Source: a bacterium (GTDB lineage: Bacteria > Elusimicrobiota > Elusimicrobia > Elusimicrobiales > UBA9959). From it: a stretch of 64,000 nt of DNA. A program made the translations under genes and the position numbers. The DNA lies in NCBI GenBank assembly GCA_021811185.1, contig JAJZPL010000010.1:1-64000 (forward strand), written 5' to 3'. The notes beneath the pieces were generated by a model. It was not told the origin of the DNA. It saw only the letters and a program-made list of their open reading frames with translations, and searched no databases. This document shows, piece by piece, positions 53,002 through 61,750 of this stretch (position 1 is its first letter; every line of letters starts with the position of its first letter).

Positions 53002-53502
53002 ATGGCATGGGATTTTTTAAAGAAAATAGTGAAAGGCGGCGAAGAAGAAAAGAAGGGCCCCGCCCCGGAGTTCAAGATACCTCCGGCCCACGCAAAGCCC
53101 GCGGCCGCGCCTAAGGCGGAGGCCCCTAAGCCGGCCGCGCCCAAAGCCACGGAGGCCAAGCCCGCCGCCCCGGTAAAAGCCAAGTCCCCTGCCGAGAAGA
53201 CCGACGACGAACTGGCCGCCGAACTGGACGCCATCTCCCCGCAGATCCTGGCGCAGGCCAAAGAGCCGCAGATGCGCGCGCTGATCATAAACATCTACCG
53301 GCAGATGCTGGTGGACGGCGTGGACATCAACGACGATAAGGAAGTGAAGAAGTGGATGCGCAAGCATCCAGAGGTGCTGCAGGGCGGCCAGACCGTGAAG
53401 GTGGCCACCGTCCGCCACGAGGGCCCCAAGGTGGGCCGCAACGACCCCTGCCCCTGCGGGTCCGGCAAGAAATACAAGAAGTGCTGCGAAGGCAAGGCTT
53501 AA
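53002..53502 (+). CDS. SEC-C motif protein
   Basis: A 166-residue protein with an Ala/Pro/Lys-rich N-terminal linker, a helical middle ([21 protein letters not shown]), and a C-terminal SEC-C zinc motif [19 protein letters not shown]. In SecA and related proteins this motif binds zinc and interacts with SecB or the ribosome. The protein is not SecA itself and no other domain is recognised. It follows ptb after 37 bases with AAAGGAG; shared function with butyrate genes is doubtful. Likely cytoplasmic. Confidence 0.85.
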   Translation: MAWDFLKKIVKGGEEEKKGPAPEFKIPPAHAKPAAAPKAEAPKPAAPKATEAKPAAPVKAKSPAEKTDDELAAELDAISPQILAQAKEPQMRALIINIYRQMLVDGVDINDDKEVKKWMRKHPEVLQGGQTVKVATVRHEGPKVGRNDPCPCGSGKKYKKCCEGKA

Positions 53503-53523
53503 GGCCGGGCCAAGGCGCAAAAT

Positions 53524-53552
53524 AAAAACCCCCGGTTAAGCCGGGGGTTTTT
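53524..53552. terminator. Bidirectional intrinsic terminator
   Basis: A perfect 12-bp stem AAAAACCCCCGG with CCGGGGGTTTTT and a TTAAG loop lies between convergent genes. Confidence 0.95.
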
Positions 53553-53568
53553 ATTTGTACGGGTAAGC

Positions 53569-54408
53569 TTAGTTCCAGGAGACGGAGGGGAGAGCGGAAG
53601 GCTGTATCTCGGGAACGTTGGTCTTCACGGACTTTTCCTGCGCGTTCAGGTCCTTGAAGTTGCCCTTGCCGTCCACGCCGTAGGTCAGCGTGCCGCCGTT
53701 GGTGGAGAAGGGGGTGGACTGGATCCAGTTGAGGGAGGCCTGCAGGTAGGCCACCGGGTTCATCTTGGTGCCGATGTTCATCGGGTCGGACATCTTGACC
53801 GAGAGGTCGTATTTCCAGCCCCATTTGATATTGATGCTGACGGGCTGCACGGTGAAGTTGGTGATATAGCGGCCCTGGACCTTGGCCTCCTCCTTGGCCG
53901 AGCTGCCGGTGGCCTGCGCCACGTAATTATCCAGGCGGGCGCTCTTGCCGCTGTAGTCCTCGGAGCCGTCGTAGAAGAAGGAGATCTTGTATTTAACGTC
54001 TATCACGTTGATCCCCATCAGGTTCGTCACCACGGTGTGATAGATCATTTCCTTGGGGCCCTTCCAGCCGGAGACATTGCCCCAGTTGAAGGAAAAGCCC
54101 GGGATAGCGCTGGCGTAGGCTGTAGCGTAGGAGCCGCTGGGGGCGCCGCTGGTTATTACGCCCCAGGCCGTGGCGCCCGCGTTGACCAGGCCGCCGGCCG
54201 CGCCCTTGTTCATCCCGGCCATAGAGGAGGGAAGCGGGGCAAGGTGAGGAGGCTCGGAAGCTTTGCCCGGCTTTATCGAAGTAAGGGTGACCGCCTGGGA
54301 ACCTACAATATAGTACTCCTTCTTGGAGGAGTCGGGCTCCTGCGCCAGAAGCGGGGAAATTATTGAAAACACCGCGGTAAGGGCAAGGGTTGTTTTAAGG
54401 GTTTTCAT
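53569..54408 (-). CDS. Secreted protein of unknown function
   Basis: A 279-residue protein with a signal peptide (cleaved near LLAQ-EP). The mature part is rich in aromatic and small residues and beta-prone strands (ITNFTVQPVSINIKWGWKYDLSVKM) but has no recognised domain. An SPGFSFNWGNVSG-like region and AYLQASLNWIQS near the C-terminus suggest an extracytoplasmic beta-rich fold. The ATG at 54408 was chosen because a TATAAT lies exactly 6 bases upstream, and no SD is visible; leaderless translation is predicted. Confidence 0.75.
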   Translation of the reverse strand: MKTLKTTLALTAVFSIISPLLAQEPDSSKKEYYIVGSQAVTLTSIKPGKASEPPHLAPLPSSMAGMNKGAAGGLVNAGATAWGVITSGAPSGSYATAYASAIPGFSFNWGNVSGWKGPKEMIYHTVVTNLMGINVIDVKYKISFFYDGSEDYSGKSARLDNYVAQATGSSAKEEAKVQGRYITNFTVQPVSINIKWGWKYDLSVKMSDPMNIGTKMNPVAYLQASLNWIQSTPFSTNGGTLTYGVDGKGNFKDLNAQEKSVKTNVPEIQPSALPSVSWN

Positions 54409-54414
54409 AATTAG

Positions 54415-54442
54415 ATTATACCTCACTTTGAAGAATGCGCAA
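54415..54442 (-). promoter_or_regulatory. Probable promoter giving a leaderless transcript
   Basis: On the minus strand TTGCGC and a perfect TATAAT are 16 bases apart. The TATAAT ends 6 bases before the ATG at 54408. Confidence 0.6.
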
Positions 54443-54481
54443 GGGGGGAAGGGCCCAGGCCGTTCATGGGCCATAGGGCAC

Positions 54482-55189
54482 CTACCAATAGCGCACCGGC
54501 CCCACGTCCACGTGAACGAAGCCGTCGGACGGATAGTACCCCACCCCGCCGGCCTTTACCGACTTTGCGATGTCGCGCAGGGCTGAAGTGCGCAGGCCGT
54601 TTACCTTTATATCCGCGGCCCATCCTTTCATATGCAGGCTTTTCTTGGCTACCGCGGCCGAGTTGCTTGAAAGGGCGCCGTTAAGTTCGGGGCTGCGGTA
54701 GCCGCAGATAATGGTGAGGGTTTTGCCGCCGGCTTTTTCCTGTATTATGTCCAGGAGTTCCACTAGCTTGGGCGGCACGTCCATTTCGCGGCCGGTCAGG
54801 CGGCAGCGGAAAAGGTGCTTGATCCTGGCCAGCGCTTCGGGGATATAGCGGCCGTCGGCGTCCCGGTAGCGGATCTCCAGGGATTCCTTGGTCCACTCAT
54901 GATAAAATTTTACCAGGCCGTCGCCCCCCAGGTTCACGGGGGCGGGTTCGCCGGGCAGGCCCTTCTTGAGAGTTTCAGGGGCGGTTTCGCGGTCCGCCAG
55001 GTAGGAAGCGGCTTCGGCCTCGGCCATAGCCGAAAGCTCCGCCCTGGGGAGAGAGGGGGCGGGGATGCCCTGCACCGAGCGCAGGTCGCTGGCGGTAAGG
55101 AAGACCATGGCGAAATCCTCTGCTGCGGCGGGCAGGGCGCAGGCCGCGAGGAGCAGGCTAAGGGTTACAAGGATGTTTTTGGTCTTCAT
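54482..55189 (-). CDS. Periplasmic M15/DUF882-family peptidase-like protein
   Basis: A 235-residue protein with a signal peptide (near PAAA-ED). The C-terminal half matches DUF882/peptidase M15: GYRSPELN, then SLHMKGWAADI and GGVGYYPSDGFVHVDVGPVRYW, which supply the zinc-binding His, Asp and His. In relatives this domain cleaves peptidoglycan peptides or D-Ala linkages. The N-terminal 100 residues have no known domain. It likely works in cell-wall remodelling. The gene is separated from its divergent neighbour by a promoter region at 55190-55355. Confidence 0.87.
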   Translation of the reverse strand: MKTKNILVTLSLLLAACALPAAAEDFAMVFLTASDLRSVQGIPAPSLPRAELSAMAEAEAASYLADRETAPETLKKGLPGEPAPVNLGGDGLVKFYHEWTKESLEIRYRDADGRYIPEALARIKHLFRCRLTGREMDVPPKLVELLDIIQEKAGGKTLTIICGYRSPELNGALSSNSAAVAKKSLHMKGWAADIKVNGLRTSALRDIAKSVKAGGVGYYPSDGFVHVDVGPVRYW

Positions 55190-55295
55190 AAACTTGTACC
55201 GTTCCCATAGTTTAGCTGAAACTGAAATGCCGGCAAGTTCCTTAGGTCCCGGCCAGGGCCAGGAAAAGGGCCCAGGCGTTTAGGACCACGGGCCC

Positions 55296-55324
55296 TTGAC
55301 AAAACTCAAACTGCCCTTTATCCT
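55296..55324 (+). promoter_or_regulatory. Sigma-70-type promoter
   Basis: A perfect TTGACA -35 box (55296-55301) is 17 bases upstream of TATCCT (55319-55324, 4 of 6 matches). The predicted transcript begins about 25 bases before the kinase ATG at 55356. Confidence 0.7.
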
Positions 55325-55355
55325 ATCTATAAGATAAGTGTGTCCTTTGGATAAT

Positions 55356-57785
55356 ATGAGGAAGATACTTTCTGCCTTCTTATTTTTTGCCCTTTCCTCC
55401 GCGGCCCTGCCGCTTGCGGCGGAGGACGGCGCCGGCGTTACGGCGCCCGCCGCTATAGCGGGGACCGGAGCCGTTCCCCGGGAACAGACCGGCTCCGGCG
55501 CGGACGACGTGGCCGTCTTCCGCAACAACGCCATAGACCATCCCGACGTAGCGGCGGAGGCCCTGCTTCGCAAGGTCTCTTCCCTGCCTCCGGAGGAGGT
55601 TAAGGCCTTCCGCGAGCAGAACTGCGAAAAAATAGTGGAAATGATCGGTTCCCTGCATTCCTCCGCCAAGGACAGCCGCATCAGCAGGGAGGATTATTTT
55701 GACCTGACCAATCGGCTTTCTGACTACGGTATCCGGACCATGCAGGCCAGGAAACCCGGGCCGGGCTTCCGCAAACCGCCGGAGAAGAAGGACCCGGTGG
55801 AAGCGTTGGTGGACGTGCGCGTTTACGAGGAAGCTGGGGACCACCAGAAGGCCGCCGCCGCCCTGGAAACCGCCAGGACCGCCTACCCCGACAATTCCGG
55901 GGTGCAGACCTCCGTGGCCGTTTCCTATAACGAGGCTAAAAATTTCAAAATGGCGGAAAAATCGGCCACCGACGCCATAAACATAGATTCCAGGAACCCC
56001 GACGCCTACAAGGCCCGGGCCCTGGCCAGGGCTTCCCTCGAGGACAGGAAAGGCGCTATCGAGGATATACGGAAGGCCATGGAGATAGACCCCCAGGACG
56101 AATCGGCCAAGGTGCTTTCGGCGCTGCTGGAGAGCCGCAAGGCGGTGCCCACCCTTAAGTCTATTTCCTCCGTGGACGAGATCAAGCGCGCGCTTGGCGC
56201 CGTGGAAGAGGCTCCGGACGTGGTGGCCGCCGGCCCCGGTCCCGGGGGGGAGATGGGCGCGCTCGAGCCCGTCAAGGCCGCGGAACCGGATTACGCCAGG
56301 TCCAGGGCTTACCTGCAGACCGCGGCGGCCAAGAACCGCCTGGGCGACTACGAGAACGCGGCGCGCTACGCCGGGCTCGCCATAGAAAAAGACCCGGCGA
56401 ATTTTTCGGCTTACCTGGAGCGGGCCAACGCCAATAATTTCCTGGGCCGTTACGACGAAGCGGTGCGGGACGCCAGCCTGGTTATAGAAAAGGACCCTTC
56501 CAACCTGCAGGCTTTCAACATGCGCGCCTGGGCGCTGAACCGCAAGGGGCAGGCCCGCGACGCCGAGACGGACGCCAGCCGCGCCATCGGGCTCAATCCC
56601 AATTTTGCCGACGCGTGGTTCAACCGCGCGCTGGCCTACGAGAAGCAGGGCGACTACAAGCGGATGCTGGAGGATTTCAAGCAGGCCGCCGCGCTGAGCG
56701 GGTCCTATTCCAGCCGCTACCAGGACGCGGTGGCGCAGTATGGGCAGCAGGTGCCCGGCTTCGCGGCGCTGACGGCGGGGGCCAACCGGGCGGTCTCCGC
56801 CCAGGAAGACGGGCCTGTACGCCACCGGCGCAACCCTCTTACCCGGTTCCTCGTAACGCTTTTCTTCACCCTCACCGGCGGCGCGCTGGTGGCGATGGGG
56901 CTCATCCATATAATGACCTCCAAGCGCGACGGCGAAGCGGCCGCGCGCGTTACGCATCCCGACGTGCTTTCGCCTTCCATCTTCTACGAGGGCGTGGCCA
57001 CCGGCAAGTACAAGATCGAGCGCAAGCTGGGCGAGGGCGCCATGGGCGTGGTCTACGAGGCCACGGACCAGTCGCTGGGCCGCAAAGTCGCCATCAAGAA
57101 GATGAGCGACGAGATCAAGGTGAACGAGCGCGAGAAACAGCGCTTCCTGGACGAGGCGCGCACCGTGGCGCTGCTGCACCACCCGGGGATAGTGGAGATC
57201 CATACCATCTTCGAGGAAGAGGATAATATCTATTTGGTGTTCGAACACGTGGACGGGCAGACGCTGGACAAGGTGCTGGACCTGGAAGCCCGGATCCCTT
57301 TCGAGCGGGCGCGGGAGCTGTTCGGGGAAGTGGCGGGCGCGCTGGCCTACGCGCACGCCAAGAGCGTGGTGCACCGCGACCTGAAACTCTCCAACATGAT
57401 GCTTTCCTCGGAGGGCGGCGTGAAGGTAATGGACTTCGGCCTGGCGCGGCACGCCCTGGAATCCGCGGCCAGGTTCTCCAACAAGGAAGTGGTAGGCTCG
57501 CCCGCCTACATGGCGCCGGAGCAGGAGCTGGGCGTCTCGTCCGTGGAATCGGACATTTACGCCCTTGGGGTCTGCCTGTACGAATGCGTGAGCGGCGTAC
57601 TGCCGTTCCAGGGGCCGGATTTCCACCAGCAGAAAATGCGGCTGGCCTACCAGCGGCCGTCCGAGATGGTGGCCGGCCTGCCCAAGGGCGTGGACGCGGT
57701 CATAGCCAAATGCCTGGCGGTAGAGCCTGAAGAACGTTTCCATAGCGCGGACGACTTCCGCCGCGCCCTGAACGCGGTCTCTTAA
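55356..57785 (+). CDS. Transmembrane TPR-domain serine/threonine protein kinase
   Basis: An 809-residue protein. After a signal-like N-terminus (MRKILSAFLFFALSS), residues 140-480 carry TPR-like repeats (SVAVSYNEAKNFKMAE, AWALNRKGQARDAE, ALAYEKQGDYKRM). One hydrophobic helix, TLFFTLTGGALVAMGLI, is near 500-520. A Pkn2-type kinase domain follows from about 550: GEGAMGVVYEA loop, VAIKK lysine, HRDLKLSNMML, DFGLAR and GSPAYMAPE. This topology puts the TPR region outside and the kinase in the cytoplasm, the reverse order of most bacterial kinases. The start was set at 55356 with a sigma-70-type promoter upstream. Confidence 0.92.
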   Translation: MRKILSAFLFFALSSAALPLAAEDGAGVTAPAAIAGTGAVPREQTGSGADDVAVFRNNAIDHPDVAAEALLRKVSSLPPEEVKAFREQNCEKIVEMIGSLHSSAKDSRISREDYFDLTNRLSDYGIRTMQARKPGPGFRKPPEKKDPVEALVDVRVYEEAGDHQKAAAALETARTAYPDNSGVQTSVAVSYNEAKNFKMAEKSATDAINIDSRNPDAYKARALARASLEDRKGAIEDIRKAMEIDPQDESAKVLSALLESRKAVPTLKSISSVDEIKRALGAVEEAPDVVAAGPGPGGEMGALEPVKAAEPDYARSRAYLQTAAAKNRLGDYENAARYAGLAIEKDPANFSAYLERANANNFLGRYDEAVRDASLVIEKDPSNLQAFNMRAWALNRKGQARDAETDASRAIGLNPNFADAWFNRALAYEKQGDYKRMLEDFKQAAALSGSYSSRYQDAVAQYGQQVPGFAALTAGANRAVSAQEDGPVRHRRNPLTRFLVTLFFTLTGGALVAMGLIHIMTSKRDGEAAARVTHPDVLSPSIFYEGVATGKYKIERKLGEGAMGVVYEATDQSLGRKVAIKKMSDEIKVNEREKQRFLDEARTVALLHHPGIVEIHTIFEEEDNIYLVFEHVDGQTLDKVLDLEARIPFERARELFGEVAGALAYAHAKSVVHRDLKLSNMMLSSEGGVKVMDFGLARHALESAARFSNKEVVGSPAYMAPEQELGVSSVESDIYALGVCLYECVSGVLPFQGPDFHQQKMRLAYQRPSEMVAGLPKGVDAVIAKCLAVEPEERFHSADDFRRALNAVS

Positions 57786-57803
57786 GAACGAGCGCTCGAA
57801 AAA

Positions 57804-57838
57804 AGAAAGGCCCGGGAACCCCCGGGCCTTTCTTTTTC
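57804..57838 (+). terminator. Intrinsic terminator
   Basis: A 12-bp stem GAAAGGCCCGGG with CCCGGGCCTTTC and an AACC loop, with TTTTTC on the plus side, lies between the kinase and marC genes. Confidence 0.92.
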
Positions 57839-57849
57839 TGCCGCCGCGT

Positions 57850-58476
57850 TCAGTGGAAGAACGCTTTCTTAACGCCGTCGATAATGAACTGCACTGCGGT
57901 GGCGGCCAGCATAAGGCCCATCAGGCGGGTGGTGATGTTCATGACGATGGGGTTGATCTTGGAGGCTTTCTTGATGGCGACGCGGAAGATGATGTAACAG
58001 GCCAGGCCCACGAGGAGGAACAGCAGGAAGAGGATGCCGTTGTAGAGCAAGTTCTTGGCCCGGGATTCCAGCAGGATGGCGGTGGTGATGGCGCCGGGGC
58101 CGGACAGCATGGGGATGGCGAGGGGGGTGATGGAGACGTCGGCCTTCTCGGCGCCGGCGGCTTTTTCTTCCTCGGTCTCCTGCACGCCGGAGCGCCTGGC
58201 GCGCAGGTTGTCGAGCGAGACCAGCAGCAGCAGCAGGCCGCCGGCCATCTGGAAGGCGGCGATGGTGATGCCGAGCACGGAGAAGAGGGCGTTGCCGGTG
58301 AGGGCGAACAGCATCAGCACGCCGGTGGCGGTGATGCAGGCGGTGCGGGCCATGCGCAGCCGCTCGGCCTCGGTGTTCTCCGGCGTCATGGCGAAGAAGG
58401 TGGGCACGGCGGCCAGCGGGTTGATGATCGCGAACAGCGACCCCGCGCTCATCAGCGCGAAATTAAGTATTTCCAT
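57850..58476 (-). CDS. MarC-family integral membrane protein
   Basis: A 208-residue protein with six predicted membrane helices and the MarC/UPF0056 motifs FAIINPLAAVPTFFAMTP near the start and PLAIPMLSGPGAITTAIL in the middle. The family's function is unsettled (once tied to multidrug resistance). TATACT on the minus strand ends 9 bases before the ATG with no SD, so its mRNA leader may be very short. It converges with the kinase gene. Confidence 0.92.
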   Translation of the reverse strand: MEILNFALMSAGSLFAIINPLAAVPTFFAMTPENTEAERLRMARTACITATGVLMLFALTGNALFSVLGITIAAFQMAGGLLLLLVSLDNLRARRSGVQETEEEKAAGAEKADVSITPLAIPMLSGPGAITTAILLESRAKNLLYNGILFLLFLLVGLACYIIFRVAIKKASKINPIVMNITTRLMGLMLAATAVQFIIDGVKKAFFH

Positions 58477-58574
58477 TGCTCATAGAGTATATAAATTTCC
58501 TCTGATGGAATTGAACAAGTTTAAGGAAGGCGCGTCCTTGCTTTGGAATATCGTTCAGGGGCTGTGAAGCGTAG

Positions 58575-58658
58575 AGGGGACGCTGCTTCCTAACTTCCTA
58601 ATTTGTCATGCCCGCGGTCGATGACTATAAAATAGGAAGTTAGGAAGCAGCGTCCCCT
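58575..58658. repeat. Perfect 26-bp inverted repeat, probable REP/MITE-type element
   Basis: Two perfect 26-base arms (58575-58600 and 58633-58658), starting AGGGGACGCTGCTTCC, face each other across 32 bases. The loop contains a second inverted repeat GTCAT with ATGAC. This resembles the palindromic elements seen around REP-associated (Y1) transposases, although no transposase gene is in the window. It is not a normal terminator, as no T run follows. It lies 69 bases before tdh. Confidence 0.8.
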
Positions 58659-58661
58659 GGC

Positions 58662-58689
58662 CCGCTTTTTCTTTTTAAAGCGGTATAAT
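58662..58689 (+). promoter_or_regulatory. tdh promoter with overlapping inverted repeat
   Basis: A perfect TATAAT (58684-58689) is preceded by a 7-bp inverted repeat CCGCTTT with AAAGCGG at 58662-58683. The repeat overlaps the spacer, so it could be an operator. The -35 box is poor. Confidence 0.5.
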
Positions 58690-58726
58690 ATTGGTATGGA
58701 ATTTCAGGCGTTTAAGGAGCCCATTT

Positions 58727-59755
58727 ATGAAAGCCCTCGTAAAAGCTAAAGCGGAAAAAGGCCTTTGGATGCAGGACGTGCCGGAGCCCGAAGTGGGGGA
58801 CAACGACGTCCTTATCAAGATCAGGAAGACCGCCATCTGCGGCACCGATATCCACATTTACCAGTGGGACGAATGGTCCCAGAAGACCATCCCCGTGCCG
58901 ATGCACGTGGGACACGAGTTCGCGGGCGTGATAGTAGGCCTGGGCAAGAACGTGAAGGGGCATACCATTGGAGAACGGGTCTCCGGCGAGGGCCACATAG
59001 TCTGCGGCCACTGCCGCAACTGCAAGGCCGGGCACCGCCACCTCTGCATCAACACCAGAGGCGTGGGCGTGAACCGCCCCGGTTGTTTCGCCGAGCTGCT
59101 GAGCATCCCGGCCGAGAACGTGTTCCCGCTGCCGGACGGCGTTTCGGACGACGAGGCCGCCATCCTGGACCCGCTCGGCAACGCGGTGCATACGGCCCTC
59201 TCTTTCGACCTGATCGGCGAGGACGTGCTGATCACGGGCGCGGGCCCGATCGGCATCATGGCCGGCGCCATCGCCAACCACGTGGGCGCGCGCCACGTGG
59301 TTATCACCGACGTGAACGAGTACCGCATGGCCCTGGCCGGCAAGCTGGGCCTTAAGAACGTGGTGGATTCCCGCAGCGTGAAGCTGCCGGAAGTGATGAA
59401 GAGCCTGGGCATGACCGAGGGTTTCGACGTGGGGCTTGAGATGAGCGGCAACCCGCAGGCCTTCAACGACATGATCGCCAACGTCAAGATGGGCGCCAAA
59501 CTCGCCCTGCTCGGCATCCTGCCGCCCAACACCACGATCCCGTGGGGCAACGTCATCTTCAAGGCGCTTACGCTCAAGTGCATCTACGGCCGCGAGATCT
59601 TCGAGACCTGGTACAAGATGTGCGCCATGCTGACTAGCGGCCTGGACATAAAGCCCATCATCACGCACCGCTTCCCGGTGAAGGACTTCAAGGAAGGCTT
59701 CGAGATCATGTCCTCCGGCAAATCGGGCAAGGTGATCCTGGACTGGACGAAGTAA
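58727..59755 (+). CDS. tdh: L-threonine 3-dehydrogenase
   Basis: A 342-residue zinc-dependent MDR dehydrogenase oxidising threonine to 2-amino-3-ketobutyrate with NAD+. It has the catalytic zinc ligands in [12 protein letters not shown] and GHEFAG, the structural zinc cysteines [15 protein letters not shown], and the Rossmann motif [11 protein letters not shown]. The size equals that of E. coli Tdh. I selected the ATG at 58727, with AAGGAG 8 bases upstream; the frame could extend to 58691. Its 2-amino-3-ketobutyrate CoA ligase partner is not in the window. Confidence 0.95.
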   Translation: MKALVKAKAEKGLWMQDVPEPEVGDNDVLIKIRKTAICGTDIHIYQWDEWSQKTIPVPMHVGHEFAGVIVGLGKNVKGHTIGERVSGEGHIVCGHCRNCKAGHRHLCINTRGVGVNRPGCFAELLSIPAENVFPLPDGVSDDEAAILDPLGNAVHTALSFDLIGEDVLITGAGPIGIMAGAIANHVGARHVVITDVNEYRMALAGKLGLKNVVDSRSVKLPEVMKSLGMTEGFDVGLEMSGNPQAFNDMIANVKMGAKLALLGILPPNTTIPWGNVIFKALTLKCIYGREIFETWYKMCAMLTSGLDIKPIITHRFPVKDFKEGFEIMSSGKSGKVILDWTK

Positions 59756-59786
59756 GGCCGGTTAAATTAAAAAGGCGGAACAACTG

Positions 59787-61016
59787 ATGAAAACCCGTAA
59801 CCTGCTCCTGCTGCTGGCCGCGGCGGTAATGCTTTCCGGCTGCGGCATGCTAAAGCAGAAGGCCGCGGAGTATTATTTGGGCCGGGCCCGCAAAACGGCG
59901 GCCGCGCAGAACCCGCCGCCCGCCGCCATAGAGGCCGCTTTCACCGATATCGAGCTGGCTTTATCCTACGCCCCGGATTCCCGGCAGGCGGTAACGCTGC
60001 TGGAGGACCTGGCCGAGGCCGCTTCCAGGAACGGTTTCGCCAAGGCGCAGGAACTGGAAGCCGGGGCGCTCAGGAAAGCGCTGGCCGCCAGCCCTTCCAA
60101 CTGGGCGGCCCGCGAGGCCCTGATAAACTTCTTCGCCGCCCGCGGCGATACCGCGGGCCTGGAAGCCATGGCCGCCCAGTCCCAGGAGTTGGCGGCTTCG
60201 GGGGACGCGCAGAGCCGCTATTGCGCGCTGCTCGCCGCGCTGGCCGCGCGCGCCTCGGCGCTGCCCTGGCTGGAGTCCGAGGGCTACCTGGCCCTCAACA
60301 AGACCCCGGAAGTTTTTTTCGAGAAGACCGCCGCTTACGCGGCCGCCGCGGAAAAGATCCCGGGCCTGAAGGCGGAGACGGAGAAACTGGCGGCCGCCGA
60401 CCCGTCGCTGAAGAAGGCCGCGCCGGCGGAGCTGCTGTCGGCCGCCGAGGTGGCCGCGGCCGACGCGCTGCGCGACCCGGCGGCTGTCAACCGCGTGGTG
60501 CTTTTCAGTTCCAGGACGGCTTCCGACCAGGCCTTCCGCAAGGCCGTGGAATCCACCGTGCTGGGCAACGCCGCGCTGATCAGGCGCGACTACCCCCAGG
60601 CCCGGGCTTTCTACCAGGGCGCGCTTAACAATTACCCCGGCATGCTGGACGCCGCGCGCCAGATCGCCGAGGCCGATTTCCAGGAAGGGGCGGGCATGGC
60701 CGCCACCGGCGGCGACCAGAAGGCGGCGGCCAGGCTGCTGTACAAGGCCTACGGCGAGGTCAGCGGCGCCATAACCGAAGCCCTTAAAAGCGGCAACGTG
60801 CTGCCGTTCATAAAGCCGGATAAATTCCTGGGAGAACTCTATTCGCTCAAGGCCGCCGACCTGGCGGCGCTGAGGGCGGTGGAGGGAAAGCGCCTCAGGA
60901 ATACGGCCAGGCTGCAGTCCGAGTTCAAGGCCGCCCTGGACGAGGCGCTCAAGCTGAATCCCGAAGGCCGCCTGGCCCGTGAAATGCTGGACCGCTACAA
61001 CAAAGAGGGGTTCTGA
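59787..61016 (+). CDS. Lipoprotein with helical repeats, unknown function
   Basis: A 409-residue protein with a lipobox LSGC (Cys19). The rest is Ala-rich and mainly helical, with TPR-like pairs such as AIEAAFTDIELALSYAPDS and DYPQARAFYQGALNNYPG. No catalytic motif is visible. A periplasmic scaffold or assembly factor is likely. It is 31 bases downstream of tdh with an AAGGCGG ribosome site and followed after 12 bases by another secreted protein, so both may be read from the tdh promoter. Confidence 0.8.
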   Translation: MKTRNLLLLLAAAVMLSGCGMLKQKAAEYYLGRARKTAAAQNPPPAAIEAAFTDIELALSYAPDSRQAVTLLEDLAEAASRNGFAKAQELEAGALRKALAASPSNWAAREALINFFAARGDTAGLEAMAAQSQELAASGDAQSRYCALLAALAARASALPWLESEGYLALNKTPEVFFEKTAAYAAAAEKIPGLKAETEKLAAADPSLKKAAPAELLSAAEVAAADALRDPAAVNRVVLFSSRTASDQAFRKAVESTVLGNAALIRRDYPQARAFYQGALNNYPGMLDAARQIAEADFQEGAGMAATGGDQKAAARLLYKAYGEVSGAITEALKSGNVLPFIKPDKFLGELYSLKAADLAALRAVEGKRLRNTARLQSEFKAALDEALKLNPEGRLAREMLDRYNKEGF

Positions 61017-61028
61017 CCGGGTGGAACG

Positions 61029-61730
61029 ATGATGCGGAACGCATATAGCCGAGTCCTGCTGGCGGCCGCCCTGGGCGCCCCGGTTTTTTGCGGCGCGCAG
61101 GAGCCCTCCGTTTCCACCGGCGCGCCGGCCTCCGCCGCAAGCCCGCTCATGCTTAATTTCACCAAGGATTCCCGCGACTCCAGGGTGGGGCTGGATTACG
61201 CCGTAAGGTGGGATTTCAAGGACCTGCCCTCTTTCCGGCCCAGCCTGGGCGGGCTATACGAAGGGGTGAAGGCCGTTTCCTCCTGGGATATCACGGAGAA
61301 CACGCGGGTGAATTATTACGGTTTAAAGGTCAACCCTTGGCGGATCATCATCGGCAAAGAAAAGACCGTTCCCGCGGGCCCCGGCCCGGCGGCGGGCGAG
61401 GGCGTGGTGGCCCGGCCTACCCCGGAGTATCATAAGCGCCTGCGCCTCTCCGTTTCGCCGCTGGTGGACGACATAAAGCGAAACTTCGACGAGAACCTCG
61501 GGGAATTTCTTTTAAAGGCCTCCCTGCGCGGCACTTCGCCCGAATGGGAGAAGATGGGGGCGGCGAACCGCAGGATACTGGTGCGGGACGTGCTCTCGCT
61601 GGACGTCTGGCATCTGCCCGTGCCCGGAGTGGCCTCCGCCAGGCAAGGTCTCGAATTTATCAGCAAAGATAGAAAGCCGAAGCCGGCCGCCGTGGACAGT
61701 TCCACCGCCGCGGCCAGCCCCGGAAAGTAA
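61029..61730 (+). CDS. Secreted protein of unknown function
   Basis: A 233-residue protein with a signal peptide (cleaved near CGAQ-EP). The mature part starts with a Ser/Ala-rich linker followed by LDYAVRWDFKDLPSFRP and TRVNYYGLKVNPWRIIIGKE, a beta-prone region. A lysine/Pro/Ala-rich tail ends the protein. No known domain is recognised. It is 12 bases after the lipoprotein gene and likely belongs to the same operon. Converges with the PEP-synthase-like gene. Confidence 0.75.
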   Translation: MMRNAYSRVLLAAALGAPVFCGAQEPSVSTGAPASAASPLMLNFTKDSRDSRVGLDYAVRWDFKDLPSFRPSLGGLYEGVKAVSSWDITENTRVNYYGLKVNPWRIIIGKEKTVPAGPGPAAGEGVVARPTPEYHKRLRLSVSPLVDDIKRNFDENLGEFLLKASLRGTSPEWEKMGAANRRILVRDVLSLDVWHLPVPGVASARQGLEFISKDRKPKPAAVDSSTAAASPGK

Positions 61731-61750
61731 TTCCTTAACCGATCCTGTAC

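Noticed and set aside
55380-57743. A 787-codon antisense frame opposite the kinase gene
   Set aside because: Same explanation; the plus-strand frame has intact kinase motifs and a promoter.
58505-58567. A 20-codon frame beginning ATGGAATTG between marC and the inverted repeat
   Set aside because: No ribosome site, no signal or domain; too short to support.
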